Source of the DNA: Ipomoea triloba
Lineage: Eukaryota; Streptophyta; Magnoliopsida; Solanales; Convolvulaceae
DNA: 64,000 nucleotides
Assembly (NCBI RefSeq): GCF_003576645.1
Contig: NC_044923.1
Span: 16,612,785-16,676,784 of the forward strand
Reading direction: 5' to 3'
The first letter of the stretch is position 1; every line of letters begins with the position of its first letter. Positions 34,201 to 50,802 of the stretch are shown here, piece by piece. The translations under genes were made by a program, and so were the position numbers. The notes beneath the pieces are model-generated. The model was not told the DNA's origin and ran no database searches. It saw only the letters and a program-made list of their open reading frames with translations.

Positions 34201-36160
34201 TCAAAAAAAAAAACTCATATAAAGTCTTTGTAGAAAGTCTAATAAACATCTCCAATAGCCCACTTTTTCAAACAAAAAAAAAAAAGAGAAAAATATCCAA
34301 TAGCCCACATTCCATATAAGCCCATAAAATGGCCCAAAGAATGACAAATTATGTTGTGGACTCGCGTCCACCTTACAAGGTAGACCCAGATTAAAAACGT
34401 GCGTTTGGAATATTTTGTTAATATAGAGTTTAAAGATTGTGAATAGAGTTCAAAATTTATGAATATAGATCTAAAGTTTGTGTTATACTGTTGAATATAG
34501 AGTTTTGTAAATGTGAATATAGAGTTCAGTAATTGTGAATATAATGTTAAAAAATTGTGAATATTGAGTTCTGTAATTTTGTATATTGATATTTAAAATT
34601 GTAAATATTGATTTCTAAAATTGTAAATATTTATTAAAAATTGATGGAAAATGTCAAATAAACCCTCAAACTTTATACAAATTTGTAACTAGTACCCTAA
34701 ACTTTTGAAAAGTACGATTAAGCTATTGAGCATGCTATTTTCGTGGATTAAAGCCTCAAAATCAGTTAATGACATGCAATAACATGTAACTACGATTCTC
34801 CGTCATCTCTAGCGACCAACGACGGCAACAAGTCGCTTTCTCCGGTGGAGATGGCTACTTCCCTTGTATAGATGGGGATGAACTGAACAAATGCAGAAAG
34901 AAAGAAACTACCTTGCTGGAGAACAAGAAATAAAAAAAATTCACACAAATAAAAGTAAACAGAACAAGAAATAATCACACCAAGGCGGAATTAGAACAAC
35001 AAGAAAGTGAAGGAGCAATTGAGCCCAAATCTCGCGGGAATACGAATGAAGCTCCGGCACAAAACGCAACAAGATGAATTGAATAAAAAGCTATCAATTC
35101 AACATGAGCTATACGGACTTCCTCAGCCCAAGAGAGTCCAAAAACAACTTATGAAAATTCCAATAGCTTAAAAATTTTGAGTATAAAGTTTGAGAGCGCG
35201 CCTACTTGACCATTTGTTTCAAAATTGATTGATATTTTATTTATGTATAATACACCCTGTTTTTGCAGCAATCAATTTTTATTTTTATTTTTGTTTAACT
35301 TATTTATGATTTATAAAAATATATTATATATTATAAATGTGTTTGTAAGAAAATTATAAATAATGTATTAAATAAAAGTTATTAAATGTTTGTAATGGTG
35401 TATCCATTTTAGATTTAGAGTTTTAATGACTTTTTGTAGACTTTTTAGAAGACGTTGTATGATTTAGGAGAACAAAAACCCAATTTGAAGAAATATGTGC
35501 GCAGACTGCTTAAAAGAATCACATATTGCTTTAAATTGGAGTGCAAACCTTGAATTTTCAATTTTACCCTTCACTTTAACACCTACTTAACGCCAAAGCT
35601 AACGGAAGACCATTTTGGCTTAAATTCAAAAATCGAAGGACCACTTTATGTGCAATTAAAAGTCAATGGACCAATTAAAAAAAAAAAAAGTCATAGTCAA
35701 ATGACTATTTTGGGAATTAACTCTCTAAAAAATTATAAGAAAATCTATAAGGATCCTATGAAAGTCATTTAAAATTTATCACTTTATAACTTTTTGAAAG
35801 TCTATAAAAGTCTTGATTGAATACACCCCCTTTAGAAAGAAAGTTTAGAAATGTGGGGTTGAGGGGTGGATTTCAACCATTTATATTTGAGTAGAAAAAA
35901 GTTTACAAAAGTCTTAATATAAAAAAGTTAATAAAAGTTTATTAACTTTTTGAATACCACCCGACTTTTAAAAAACTTTTTAAAAGTTCTAATCAAATAT
36001 CACTCAACTCTTAAAAACTTTTTAAAAATCTTAATCGAATTTGTCCAACTTTTAAAGACTCTCTACATGTTTGAATTGAATACCTCCAAACTTTTTAATT
36101 TCATAAAAATATTTAAAAGTCTATGAAAGTCAAGATTGAATACACCCCCTAAATTAATAT
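34201..36160. other. Gene-free AT-rich region with decayed repeats
   Basis: No coding feature is supported. Phrases such as GTGAATATAGAGTT recur at 34430-34630, and CTTTTTGAAAGTCTATAAAAGTC-like sequences recur at 35430, 35790 and 36110. These look like remains of MITE families. The minus ORF 34790-34978 has no recognisable domain. Confidence 0.5.
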
Positions 36161-36167
36161 TCTAAGC

Positions 36168-36936
36168 AATTTTTTCTGAATACTAATGACTCTATTACAA
36201 TATGTAGTATCTATCCATATAGACTTTCTCAATCTATTGAAGCACAAAAAGCCAATGCCTGGCAATATTCTAACCATTTATACTTAATCTTATAATTTAA
36301 TACCATTTGTGATCTTCCGAGTATAGTGATTTTGCCACGTTTAATCCTAAACTTTCAAATTGACTACCCGTAATCTTTCGACTTTCAAATTGTTACCATC
36401 TGTTGTCCAAGTTAACTATCTGTGGTCTATCAACTATCAAATTTTAACCAGTTGTGGTCCTTTTGGGAGGACCATTGTTGGTTAAATTTTGAAAGTTGAA
36501 GAACAATGGGTGGTTACTTGGACCATTTAGAACTAAAGGTAACAAAATTATTGTCCTCGAATGACCTTTTTTGAGTACTCGAATGCCTAGCAATATTCTA
36601 ACCATTTATACTTAATCTTATGATTTAATACCATTTGTGATCTTCTGAGGATAGTGATTTTGCCACGTTTCTTTCGACTTTTAAATTGTTACCATCTGTT
36701 GTCCAAGTTAACTATCTGTGGTCTATCAACTATCAAATTTTAACCAGTCGTGGTCCAAAATTATTATACTCGAATGACCTTTTTTTTGAGTACTATTGAC
36801 TCGATTCATAGCTACTTTCTCAACCAAATGAAGCACAAAGAGTCAATATCGCCTCCACTAAGACTCAAACTCACCCCCTCCCTCCAATGTAGAGGTGCAA
36901 CTGAGTGTCACTAGACTACAATGTCTTTGGCATTTT
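36168..36936 (-). repeat. Two SINE-A fragments around a duplicated block of about 329 bp
   Basis: A SINE-A fragment at 36168-36262 and a longer copy at 36779-36936 bracket two direct copies of a block starting GCAATATTCTAACCATTTAT (about 36263 and 36591). The second copy is shortened. The block contains short inverted phrases (CAACTATCAAATTTTAACCA). Confidence 0.65.
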
Positions 36937-38394
36937 GAATATAAATTCCTTATGAAAATTATTTATAATAATGATGTCGGTAGATTGGCCAATTAAACTT
37001 GAGTAGCCATTGCATAATTGCATTCACTAATATTGATTGGGCACGTGAGCCTGATATTTAAAGATTCCAAACGTTTGATAAGAGCATACATCTCAAAAAG
37101 AGAAAGGTACAAACATGCAATATATAACATATGATACTAAGGAAGGCCACGTATGACGAGAGAATATATAATCATTATTGTATCCGAGAATGATGCCTTT
37201 AATTTTCATTTCTTAACGGTTTATTATTATATTAGAATTTGTTATATTTGATTATTACATAAATTTTTTGTTAACTTAGAACATCCCAATAACTCTTATT
37301 TATGGTTTTTGAAACAATACAAAATTAGAGTGTTAATTTATAACAAATGTGGAGAGTGATTTTTAGTTGAATTTTTCTCTTACAATAAATGGTTTTTTGG
37401 GGGGCCTGCCAGGAGAGAGAAAACAAAGGCAGATGGTAGCACGTTGAGCGCAATAATCGCGCCCAATAGGCATGTGCACTCGCCTACTGTGCGTGTATTT
37501 TTAAACTTTTCCTGTTTTTTTTGTCAACCCCTTTTTTGCTCTTTTTTTATTTTTATTGTCCTCTTCTCTCTTTCATAATTGGCACTTCAAAACTTCAAAA
37601 AAAATAAAATAAAAAACAATAAAGCTATTGAGGTTGCTCTTATAATTGTATCAATCAATTCATGAATAGTCATTTTTCTTTGGTGCGAGGGGTAAATCCA
37701 TTAATTCTAACCGATAAATGACAAACTAAAAAAAATCAATAGGTTGTTTGTACTGAGATTTGGTTTAAAATCTTGTGATTACCAAGTTAACAGTTTGACC
37801 AATTTTACAAGCGTTACCCTCAAAATTTTTTTTTCTGCGGACATTAATTAAACAGTATTTTAGTAAGGCCAAATATCATTTTTTTTTTCTCTCTTCCAAA
37901 TATAACCAAAAAAACACTAGATAATTAAATTAAATATTCTAAAAATAGATAGTGTAATTTTGGTGACGCATTGGCTTGGCTTTAGCTTTAATTCAAAAGT
38001 TGGACTGAGTTTGACCACATGATTGAAGGTACGTATTAAGAAACTCATCAGTTGTGATTGTCATTTGATTAAAAGCAAATTGATAGTTTAAAACGTTTGG
38101 TAAACAAATTCTTAATGCAACATAAAAAAGATCGACTTTTGAAAACTTTTTGAATAAGAGTCAAAATTTTGTGGATATGATTCAAGTAAATTTAAATTAG
38201 TTTCATTGTAGTGACACATCACAATCAATTCCTTGAAGGGCATTTTATATCCTTAGACACTATGATGATGTGGTTGTAATTGTCTGGTCTAATTATTGAC
38301 AAATTCTCTTGTGGAACTGGCTCACGTTCTCAACCCGGACAAAAGGTCGAGTCACGATAATTTGTGTCTTATGTTATATAGGTATAGTAATATT
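36937..38394. other. Gene-free AT-rich region
   Basis: No coding feature seen. A short GC-rich patch at 37397-37490 (TAGCACGTTGAGCGCAATAA and GCGCCCAATAGG) resembles the interior of decayed MITEs elsewhere in the window. Confidence 0.5.
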
Positions 38395-38864
38395 ATTTCC
38401 TACAAATTGTCTATTACATTTTTGCTTTAAAGTATTACATTTATGTTATAAAGTATTATATACAAGGCTTAAAGTATTGATTATATGTGCAATCTGGTAT
38501 GTAATGATACTTTATTTTTTGTAAACCGTCTATTATGATTTTTCTATAAAGTAATAAATTTATATTATAAAATATCTAAAAACATAATAAGTATGAATGA
38601 AAGTTATATCCTTCATTTATGTCCGTTTTTTCGGTTAAGTTTTTCTATATATACATTATGCTATAAATGTTCTACTATATAATATTTTGGAGAATATACC
38701 CCTACCATTATAACTTCCGTTATCTTTTCCACTATTGTTACTATGTACATGCATCTACCATATATTTTCTTATATTCTTCAATAATAATAATATAGACAC
38801 ATTATATATTTGAGGTATATGTTATTTAATTGTTTTCTAAAATATAAATATCAAATTTATAAAC

Positions 38865-38907
<43 letters not shown>

Positions 38908-39270
38908 TTATTATTTACTATAATTTAAACATCTAAAATCTAAATAAATTTAAAATTTTAATATAAAATTCTAATATTGGGCACCTACTTTTTTTGCGCA
39001 TCGCGCATAAAAAAATACTAGTATTATATATAAGGATTAAAGTATTGAGTGCAATTTTAGTACGCTATTACTTTATTTTTTGCAATTTGTCTATTAGAAC
39101 TTTGGTATAAAGTACTACATTTATACTATAAAGTATTCTATATAAAGTATTGATGATATTTGCAATTATGTTATTTATTGCAATTGACTATTACAAATTT
39201 GCTATAGAGATTACATTTATAGTATTATATATAAGATTTAAAAGATTGATTATATATATATATATATATA
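38395..39270. repeat. Tandem array split by a Helitron
   Basis: Units of roughly 135 bp, with TTTATTTTTTGTAAACCGTC, TATAAAGTATTACATTTAT and AAAGTATTGATTATAT, repeat on both sides of the Helitron at 38575-39021. Comparing units shows the site before insertion. Confidence 0.7.
38575..39021 (+). mobile_element. Non-autonomous Helitron, copy B
   Basis: TCTAAAAACATAATAAG start after an A, TTTTGCGCATCGCGCATAA hairpin near the 3' end, CTAG end before a T. Same family as 4476-4887 and 62994-63426. It interrupts a tandem repeat without duplicating target bases. Confidence 0.82.
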
Positions 39271-40380
39271 ATTTTATTATGACTTTTTTTTTATTAGATC
39301 CAACTCATGATAGGTCTCACAAGAGATGGACCCTAATTATTTGATGCATAATTTTTTTAAAGAGAAAATTAAAATGAAAAATTAAAACATGAAAGACTAA
39401 GTCAATCTAGGTAGCCTAATAGGACAACCGTTAGAAAGGAGGAGGAGACAATGGGTGATTGGGTGGTCACCTGAATTTTTCCAAAAGCACAAACTTTTAA
39501 ATTGGTTGGCTAATTTTTTTAAAAGGAAAAAAAAAAAAAAATTTTACAATTCTCTTGAACTTTTTCCTACTTTTTTTTTTTTTTTTTATCTATTGCAGTT
39601 TAAATAGTCAATATGAGCTACAGAGATGTTATATGAGCACAATATGCTTGACATCATATGCACTATTTGTTTATAGACGAAGTAACAAGATTTTATTGGA
39701 GTTCAACGTACACTATCATGATAATATTATCAATTTTTTGTCATGCTAATGACAGAACTGACAACTTGTATAATAATTGAAGGACTACATTTGACCAAAT
39801 TGTAAAAAATGTCTTACATTTTAACATGGTAAATAATTGTGGGATTACAATTATACTTTTCGGCTTTTCACTTTAAAAAATAAATTTATCCCACTAAAGT
39901 TAAAAATGTATAAACCCAACATTATAACACTTCCACTCATTGCGTAAACTAAGGAAACTGTATGTATACAAAAGTTTTAAACTAAAGAGCATACATTATG
40001 CGTTAAAATGAGCAGACTTTAAAAATCTACAAATGAAACAAATAATCTCAATTCAAACCGAGTAAATTTCAACTACAAATAAAATATCTTTTAAAGTGGC
40101 CGGATCATATCACTAAACTAAGAAACGGTCGAAGTTATGAGTAAAAAAATGTTTCACAGTCTCATAATTACCATTCCCTAACCGCCACTCATAGATTTAA
40201 AAAGAAAGACTATTTGCTCTTTAGATTACTAGTGAATTGACTGACATCGCCTTTAATAAGGAATCTAAGTATTCAATAAAAAAAAAATGGCATGGAGTGG
40301 TTAATAGGGAAGAGTAATTGTCATGGTGCATATGATTAAAATATAAAAATAAAAGAGTTAATTTTACTTTCAATCATTGT
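39271..40380. other. Gene-free AT-rich region
   Basis: Only short ORFs without recognisable domains; T- and A-rich homopolymer runs near 39525-39590. Confidence 0.5.
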
Positions 40381-40385
40381 GGTCC

Positions 40386-40672
40386 TGTTTGGTAAATAAT
40401 CAGCCTATCAGCCAATTTTGGCTTATTTGACCACTATTAGTTGGTAAATAATAAGCTTTTTATAACTCCAAAATGCTAAAATTCAAAAGGCTACTCAAAG
40501 CAGCCTTTTCAATTAGTTTTTTGAGAAAAGAAATTATACCAAACAACTATCAGCTAACAGCTAATTTATCAAACAACTTTCTACAATCAGCCAATGTTAT
40601 CAACAAATCATACCTTCTAACCCAAACAGCCAACCCAATCAGCTAACAACCATTTACCAAATAGGGCCTGTA
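40386..40672. mobile_element. hAT-like MITE
   Basis: The left end CCTGTTTGGTAAATAATCAGC pairs with the right end (complement of GCTAACAACCATTTACCAAA and GGGCC). Inner phrases CAGCTAACAGCTAATTT repeat. TTTGGTAAATAGCTGATT-type MITEs are common in plants. Target duplication unclear. Confidence 0.55.
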
Positions 40673-41051
40673 TCGTAGACCATGATGCACATTACAAGGT
40701 TGATACAAGTTTAATTTTAGTATACTAAATGTTCATTTTTAATGTAGCAAATTATCAATTTTAAAGTTCATTTGTAGTATACTAACTAAAAAAATGAATA
40801 TATAATACATTAATAATGAATATTAAATATGTTAAAAATGAACATTTGTCGGTGGTTCACATTGCAATGTATACCATAATCCACAATATACTTTGCCTCA
40901 CTTTGGTCTATTGATTACCGTATTTTTTTCATTTTTCTATCATTGATCAAATTGGATTTCTAACTATTGGAAATACGTCATTTGTAATTCTTTGATTTAC
41001 AGAAAAGTTCGCATTTGCTATATGATGGTGCGCTATGAATGAAGTTTGTCT

Positions 41052-41282
41052 TGTGATCCTAGCTAGCAAATGATCACAAAGAAATAAACAAACTTAGGTT
41101 GCATGCCTTGTAATTCTAGCCATCAAAGAATCATAATAAAGTAAATCAACATAGGTTATTGTAGCTGCCCACTCAAATCAAGAATGCCAATAGACAGCTC
41201 CCCCACGAGGAGTAGAATTTGAAACTTCATGGGTAGCAACTAGCAAGCCAGTTGTCTGATCAACTTGATAGGGGATTGTCGC
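41052..41282 (-). mobile_element. SINE family B, decayed copy
   Basis: Has the same succession as the spermidine-synthase intron SINEs (TTGTGATCCTAGC, ACATAGGTT, GTAGCTGCCCA, CTCAAATCAAG), but strongly diverged. Confidence 0.45.
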
Positions 41283-41483
41283 CTAATTTTAAATCTTACA
41301 CTTTATAAAGACATATCTTTTAATAAATAAATAATTAAATCTAATTAATTTAAACTTGATAATCATAAATAAAAAAAATGTAATACTAATGAATGACTAT
41401 AATTGAAACCAACACTCTCACATTGTTACGATTACACGTAATATTATAACTCACGTCATTGTAAAATTTTCATTGTCAAGAAT

Positions 41484-41622
41484 TTTGTGGTCAAATGGCA
41501 TGTAGTGACTCTTCAAATGGGAGGTCATGAGTTTGAGGATGATATTGACTCTTTGTGCTTTAACAAGTTGAGAAAATATAGATGAACAAATACTACAATG
41601 TGATAGAGTCGGTAGTAATAGA
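41484..41622 (+). mobile_element. SINE family A, decayed copy
   Basis: Plus-strand copy with GACTCTTTGTGCTTTAACA, GTTGAGAAAATAT and ACTACAATGTGATAGAGTC, matching the complement of the 23.1-kb array. It directly precedes the TIR element at 41628. Confidence 0.65.
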
Positions 41623-41627
41623 AAAAA

Positions 41628-44600
41628 GGGTAACACTTGTGTGAGACCGTTTCACAGGTCTCAATCCGTGAGACGGGTCGGGTCATATAATTTGGGTCAT
41701 ATTTAATTTATAGATTAATTTTGTTTGGGCTTTTTTTAACAATAAGTTATGGGCCTTTTTTAGCCCAGTTTTATTAATTTAGTTTATCAAATTTTCGCTC
41801 CATTTTTACGCGTTTCCTGTGTTCTTCACGTCCAAAGTGTCCGAGTAGCAGAAACGCAGAGTTCCTCTACACTTTTTCATCTAATTTTCAAATTTGAGTT
41901 TATTATATTTATCAAAACTTTAAGCACACAAAACCTAATTTAATACTTTATAGCCTAAAATTAGTACTTTAAAACACAAATGAATACTCAATAATTTAAG
42001 CATTAAATTTAATACGTAATAGCCTAAAACTAGTACTTTGTAACACAAATGAATACTCAACAATTTAATCATCAAACACAATACTTAATAGAACAATTAT
42101 ACCACTTCATAACAAAAATGAATACTCAACACTTAAAACATTAAATCTAATACTTTATGATGCAAATATACTACTTTATATCACAAATGAGTGATCATGA
42201 CTTTAACAATCAAACACAACATTTTATAGAGCAAATATACTAATTTTGTTTTAGTATTACTGACTCTGTTACAATGTAGTATCTGTTCATAGTTACTTTA
42301 TCAACCTACTGAAGCACAAAGAGTCAATAGTTGCCTCCACTGAGACTCGAACGGTCAAATATACTACTTAATTGCACAAATGAACAATCAACACTTTAAC
42401 CATTAAATTTAATACTTTATAGCCTAAAACTAGTACTTTAAAACACAAATGAATACTCAACACTTTAACCATCAAACACAATACTTAATAGCACAAATAT
42501 GCTACTTTTAAACACAAATGAATACTCAACACTTTACATTAAATTTAATACTTTATATCCTAAAAGTAGTACTTTAAAACACAAATGAATACTCAACACT
42601 TTAACCATTAAACCTAATACTTTATAGCCTATAACTAGTACTTTATTAAATCATGTGAAGGATGAAAGAGAATTTGTGAAACATGATATTCCTCCAACAA
42701 CATCAATGGATTTCAACTACATATATATTTGATAACTAAATAGAAAACATCTATATCTATTGGTTTACCATTGAAAGTGTGATAAGGATACAAACCAAAC
42801 TAACTCCAACGACAAAGATCTACATATCCTTTTTCCCACATGAAAAACAGAGGACTAAGGTAATAGGAAAGGAGAAAAAAAAAACATCTCCAAGCTATAG
42901 TTACAGCACACAACTTGAAATTTATATATCAAATCAATGGGGTAGATTACTTGTATCTTTTTGTCCAAGAACTAGTGAAAAAGACATGCCCAAAGTCAAA
43001 CTGGAGAGGCAGCCAAAAGGTTCAGACATTATCGCATTTTTTCATAAGAAAAATACATAGTTCATTAAAAAACTACAAAATGACAATAGAACCTGCTCAT
43101 ATTATATATCCAATGCATTGTCCTATTGAATTCGTATAATTCCAAATAATGAATAAGCAATTCAAATTGAACAAATAGATTAATAACAGGTATAAGCAAG
43201 GAAGTGCATACCAGATTTATAACGTTGCAATACAAGTGTTAAAGATGTTTAGGGACTGAAAACAAGACTAGTAATCAGTATGGAATAAATAATGCTCTAA
43301 ACATAAACTATTATAGGCTAGTTTTATTTTGTGAAAGAGTAAATTTATCTAAAAACCTATACCTAAGAAACTTAGAACCAGAATCTGTGATTGTAAATGA
43401 AGTTATTAGTATGCAAATGATGAAATGCCAATTACAGAAAAAAAAATAAAAAAATAAAAAAAAACCACCAAAAGTTATTCCTGCTACTTAACTCGAGAAA
43501 GGAAGCAAACACAAAAGCAAAAACAAGCTTTTTACAATACATATCCCCAATTGGTATGAACCAAATGTGAAAATCTTTGCATTTGCTTCCTGTGCTAGAT
43601 GTTCACTATGACCTTTTGCATGACTGACATTTTTCATTAACACTTAATAGCACAAATTACTACTTTTAAACACAAATGAATACTCAACACTTTTAACATT
43701 AAATTTAATACTTTATAGCCTAAAACTAGTACTTTATAACACAAATGAATACTCAACACTTTAACATTAAATCTAATACTTTATAGCCTAAAACTAGTAC
43801 TTTATAAAACAAATGAGTACTCAACACTTTAACCATTAAATTTAATATTTTATAGCCTAAAACTAGTACTTTAAAACACAAATGAATACTCAACACTTTA
43901 ACCATTAAACATAATACCTAGCCTAAAACTAGTACTTTATAACACAAATGAATACTAAACACTTTAACTATTACATATAATATTTTAACAATCAAACACA
44001 ATACTTAATAGCCACAAATAGATCAATGCACAGTTAACAAACATTTCAAGAAGTATGAAAAAACATATATGACTATGCAGAGGCATATTAAAGGAAAGTA
44101 TTTGCATGTCAAAGAAGAAATTAACTACTCCATATCAGTAGAAGTGAAAGAAAGATAGGTGAAAGAGATACAAAATAATGTTAATGTTTGATGTTAAAGT
44201 CTTAAAGAGCCATCATTTACCAAATTTTCCTTTGACTCATCATAAATTTTCCTTTCAACCTCACATATAATTCATGAACAACAATGAATACTCATCAAAG
44301 ACAACACTTTATAGAGCAAATATACTACTTTATATCACAAATGAATGATCATGACTTTAACCATCAAACACGGCACTTTATAAAGCAAATATACTACTTA
44401 ATTGCACAAATATACTATTTTAACCATTATATCTAATACTTAATAGTCTAAAACTAGTATTTTAAAGCACAAATGAATAGTCAACACTTTAACCATCAGA
44501 ACAGAGATTTTCGGACTCCATATTAAGAATAGTATCTGAAAAAATAGTAATGAAATAGAAAGTTAGAAATCCTAAACCCTAAATTTTATTAAAAATTGAA

Positions 44601-45014
44601 ACTTATTAATGATCACAGGAAAAATTCTCTGAGTAGATTGATAGAAATAATTTCGATTCTAGGTAGAGAATTATGGATTTGAATAACAGAAATGCTCATT
44701 AGCCAAATTGCAATACTTATCAAGAGTTGGAGGCTGTAGCGGAAATGGAGGCGAAGGAGATGGGAGGAGGCGGAGAGCTTGAGCGGAGGAGATGGGAGGA
44801 GACGGAGATGGTGAGCGCCAGATGCAAGGATGAGAGGGATTGACGGAGATGGTGAGGGCGAGATGCAAGGATTAGGCGTGAGATGAGAGAGTGATCTGAA
44901 AACACAGGGAGCGTAGGGTGAAAAACAGAGAGAGATAATTATAAAATGCACATGATATGCACATGTTGACCCATATAATTGTGTGACCCGACCGATCTCA
45001 CACAAGTTTTTGCC
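41628..45014. mobile_element. 3.4-kb non-autonomous TIR element with internal minisatellites
   Basis: Ends are GGGTAACACTTGTGTGAG and complement of CTCACACAAGTTTTTGCC, each followed inward by GGTCGGGTCA, matching the TIRs of the 2802-3202 MITE. A-runs flank both sides and hide the target duplication. The interior has two blocks (about 41885-42650 and 43640-44500) of a 69-bp repeat, a central 1-kb non-repeat stretch, a SINE-A fragment (42256-42353), and a GC-rich patch near the right end (44730-44900). No transposase was found. ORFs at 42779-43139 and 44613-45005 have no recognisable domain. Confidence 0.65.
41885..44500. repeat. 69-bp minisatellite in two blocks
   Basis: AATACTTTATAGCCTAAAAC, ACTAGTACTTTAAAACAC, AAATGAATACTCAACAC, TTTAACCATTAAA form the unit. 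Starts at 42411, 42480, 42547 and 42616 give 67-69 bp spacing. A second block spans 43640-44010 with decayed units to about 44500. The intervening 42650-43640 is unrelated. Confidence 0.85.
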
Positions 45015-45199
45015 AAAAAAAAAAAAAGAATTTGCAATTCAATATTGCTCCCAAAAAAAAAGTAGTGTGAATACAAAATAATAAAAAGGGGCATAAAGTT
45101 AGGAGGAAAAGACAACATTAAGCATTGATACTGTGAAGAGTGGTCCCTGACAAGTTGAAGGAACCAAGCAGCCCACGTAACTGACGCAGCCACGCAGCG

Positions 45200-45208
45200 A
45201 AACCCTAA
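45200..45208 (+). promoter_or_regulatory. Telo-box-like motif in the spermidine synthase promoter
   Basis: AAACCCTAA lies about 285 bp upstream of the ATG. Such telo boxes are common near start sites of plant housekeeping genes. A CCCACGTAAC motif (G-box-like core) lies about 30 bp before it. The start site itself is not visible; CATATATGCAT near 45326 is a weak TATA candidate. Confidence 0.4.
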
Positions 45209-45486
45209 TTGAGAGCCCTTTGATGACTGATAATTGTACTTTGATTAACCCAAAAACCCAAACCCTCTTTTTTCCCAATTCTTTATTTGGGTGCTTTTTA
45301 GATTCTCCTACGCGCTGTTGCGGTGCATATATGCATCATCTCTAAGGCCAAAACCCAAAAGCACAGAGACCCATCATCACAGGCGTTTTTCCTAAGCTGA
45401 TTCTTTCCCTTTATACCTCTGTTTTCAAGCAGAGAGATTCAGGGTTCTGTGACCTATACAAATATATATATTAATAGACGTGGTGA

Positions 45487-49253
<3,767 letters not shown>

Positions 49254-49669
49254 AATGGGAGAGATGATGAAATGTGTTTTTTAGGGGTTTTGAGTTGATG
49301 CTTTAAGTAGGCAAACTCTTTTGAGTTGCAAGAAGAGTTTGTATCCATATTCATTTCGTGGATTGGTTAAAGACTTTGAAATATGGGTCAAGTGTCAAAC
49401 TTACAAGTAGTTTTATTATTACATAAAAAATATTACATTGATGCTTTATTATGGGCATAGTCAATTTGATTTGATTTATTACAACATATCTACCATCAAT
49501 AAAAATTCTTCGCAATTCTGTGTCCAACTCATAATAAGATAAACAAGTGAATGATAAATTTCTTTTTTTTTCTCCTTTTATTAGTTTGTGTAATTAAACA
49601 ACTTTAAATGTATCCTGTTTAAAATATTTTTAAATAATTTTGTCACAACTGTGTCGACTACAGTCTAAA

Positions 49670-49935
49670 ATGATATCGCTGAATTTTATGAGTTTGAATA
49701 ATGTATATTATGTCTTAGAATGATGTATATTATGTCTTAGAATAATGTAGTGCTTAGAATAATGTATTTTTTTATTTTTGGCAAAAGAATAATGTACTTT
49801 ATGTGTTATTAGAATAATGTACATTATAACATAGAATAATGACATTATGAGTTAGAATAATGAGACTTTATATTATGTGTTAGAATAATGTACTTTATGT
49901 GTTAGAATAATGTATATTATGAATTATAAAAATAT
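49670..49935. repeat. Minisatellite GAATAATGTAnnTTATGTnTTA
   Basis: Units of 20-25 bp around TTAGAATAATGTA recur about nine times downstream of SPDS. Apart from this, 49254-50140 is the 3' flank with no gene. Confidence 0.75.
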
Positions 49936-50142
49936 ATATTGCAATGGGTTGCGTGAAAAAAATTGCACAAAACGACGTTGTTTTTGGACCATGGTTCATA
50001 CATCTGTGTGGACAACGGTTTGCACTAACTATTGTAATTTTTTTTTTATATATTAACAATTTTTAACTTTAAAATTTGTAATTTATGCTCCTTATTTACT
50101 CGTTAAGTGGTATAAATGTTGTTCCTGAATTGTCCAAATATG

Positions 50143-50147
<5 letters not shown>

Positions 50148-50220
<73 letters not shown>

Positions 50221-50640
50221 NNNNNNNNNNNNNNNNNNNNNNNNNNNNNNNNNNNNNNNNNNNNNNNNNNNNNNNNNNNNNNNNNNNNNNNNNNNNNNNN
50301 NNNNNNNNNNNNNNNNNNNNNNNNNNNNNNNNNNNNNNNNNNNNNNNNNNNNNNNNNNNNNNNNNNNNNNNNNNNNNNNNNNNNNNNNNNNNNNNNNNNN
50401 NNNNNNNNNNNNNNNNNNNNNNNNNNNNNNNNNNNNNNNNNNNNNNNNNNNNNNNNNNNNNNNNNNNNNNNNNNNNNNNNNNNNNNNNNNNNNNNNNNNN
50501 NNNNNNNNNNNNNNNNNNNNNNNNNNNNNNNNNNNNNNNNNNNNNNNNNNNNNNNNNNNNNNNNNNNNNNNNNNNNNNNNNNNNNNNNNNNNNNNNNNNN
50601 NNNNNNNNNNNNNNNNNNNNNNNNNNNNNNNNNNNNNNNN

Positions 50641-50727
<87 letters not shown>
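50148..50727. repeat. (TA)n microsatellite containing an assembly gap
   Basis: TA runs flank a 420-base N gap (50221-50640). The gap length may be a placeholder. ORFs across it are meaningless. Confidence 0.95.
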
Positions 50728-50731
<4 letters not shown>

Positions 50732-50802
50732 AATATTGTCTATCCCCTTATAAATGTGAATTTTGAATTTTCTAAACGAGGATGGACAATCAATATACAT
50801 AC

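Noticed and set aside
41885..44500. CRISPR-like array
   Set aside because: Repeat units are contiguous 69-bp minisatellites with no unique spacers, in a plant nuclear genome.
44613..45193. Ser/Pro-rich minus-strand ORFs near the SPDS promoter
   Set aside because: They read through the TIR and a GC-rich patch of a transposon-like element, overlap in three frames and have no domain.
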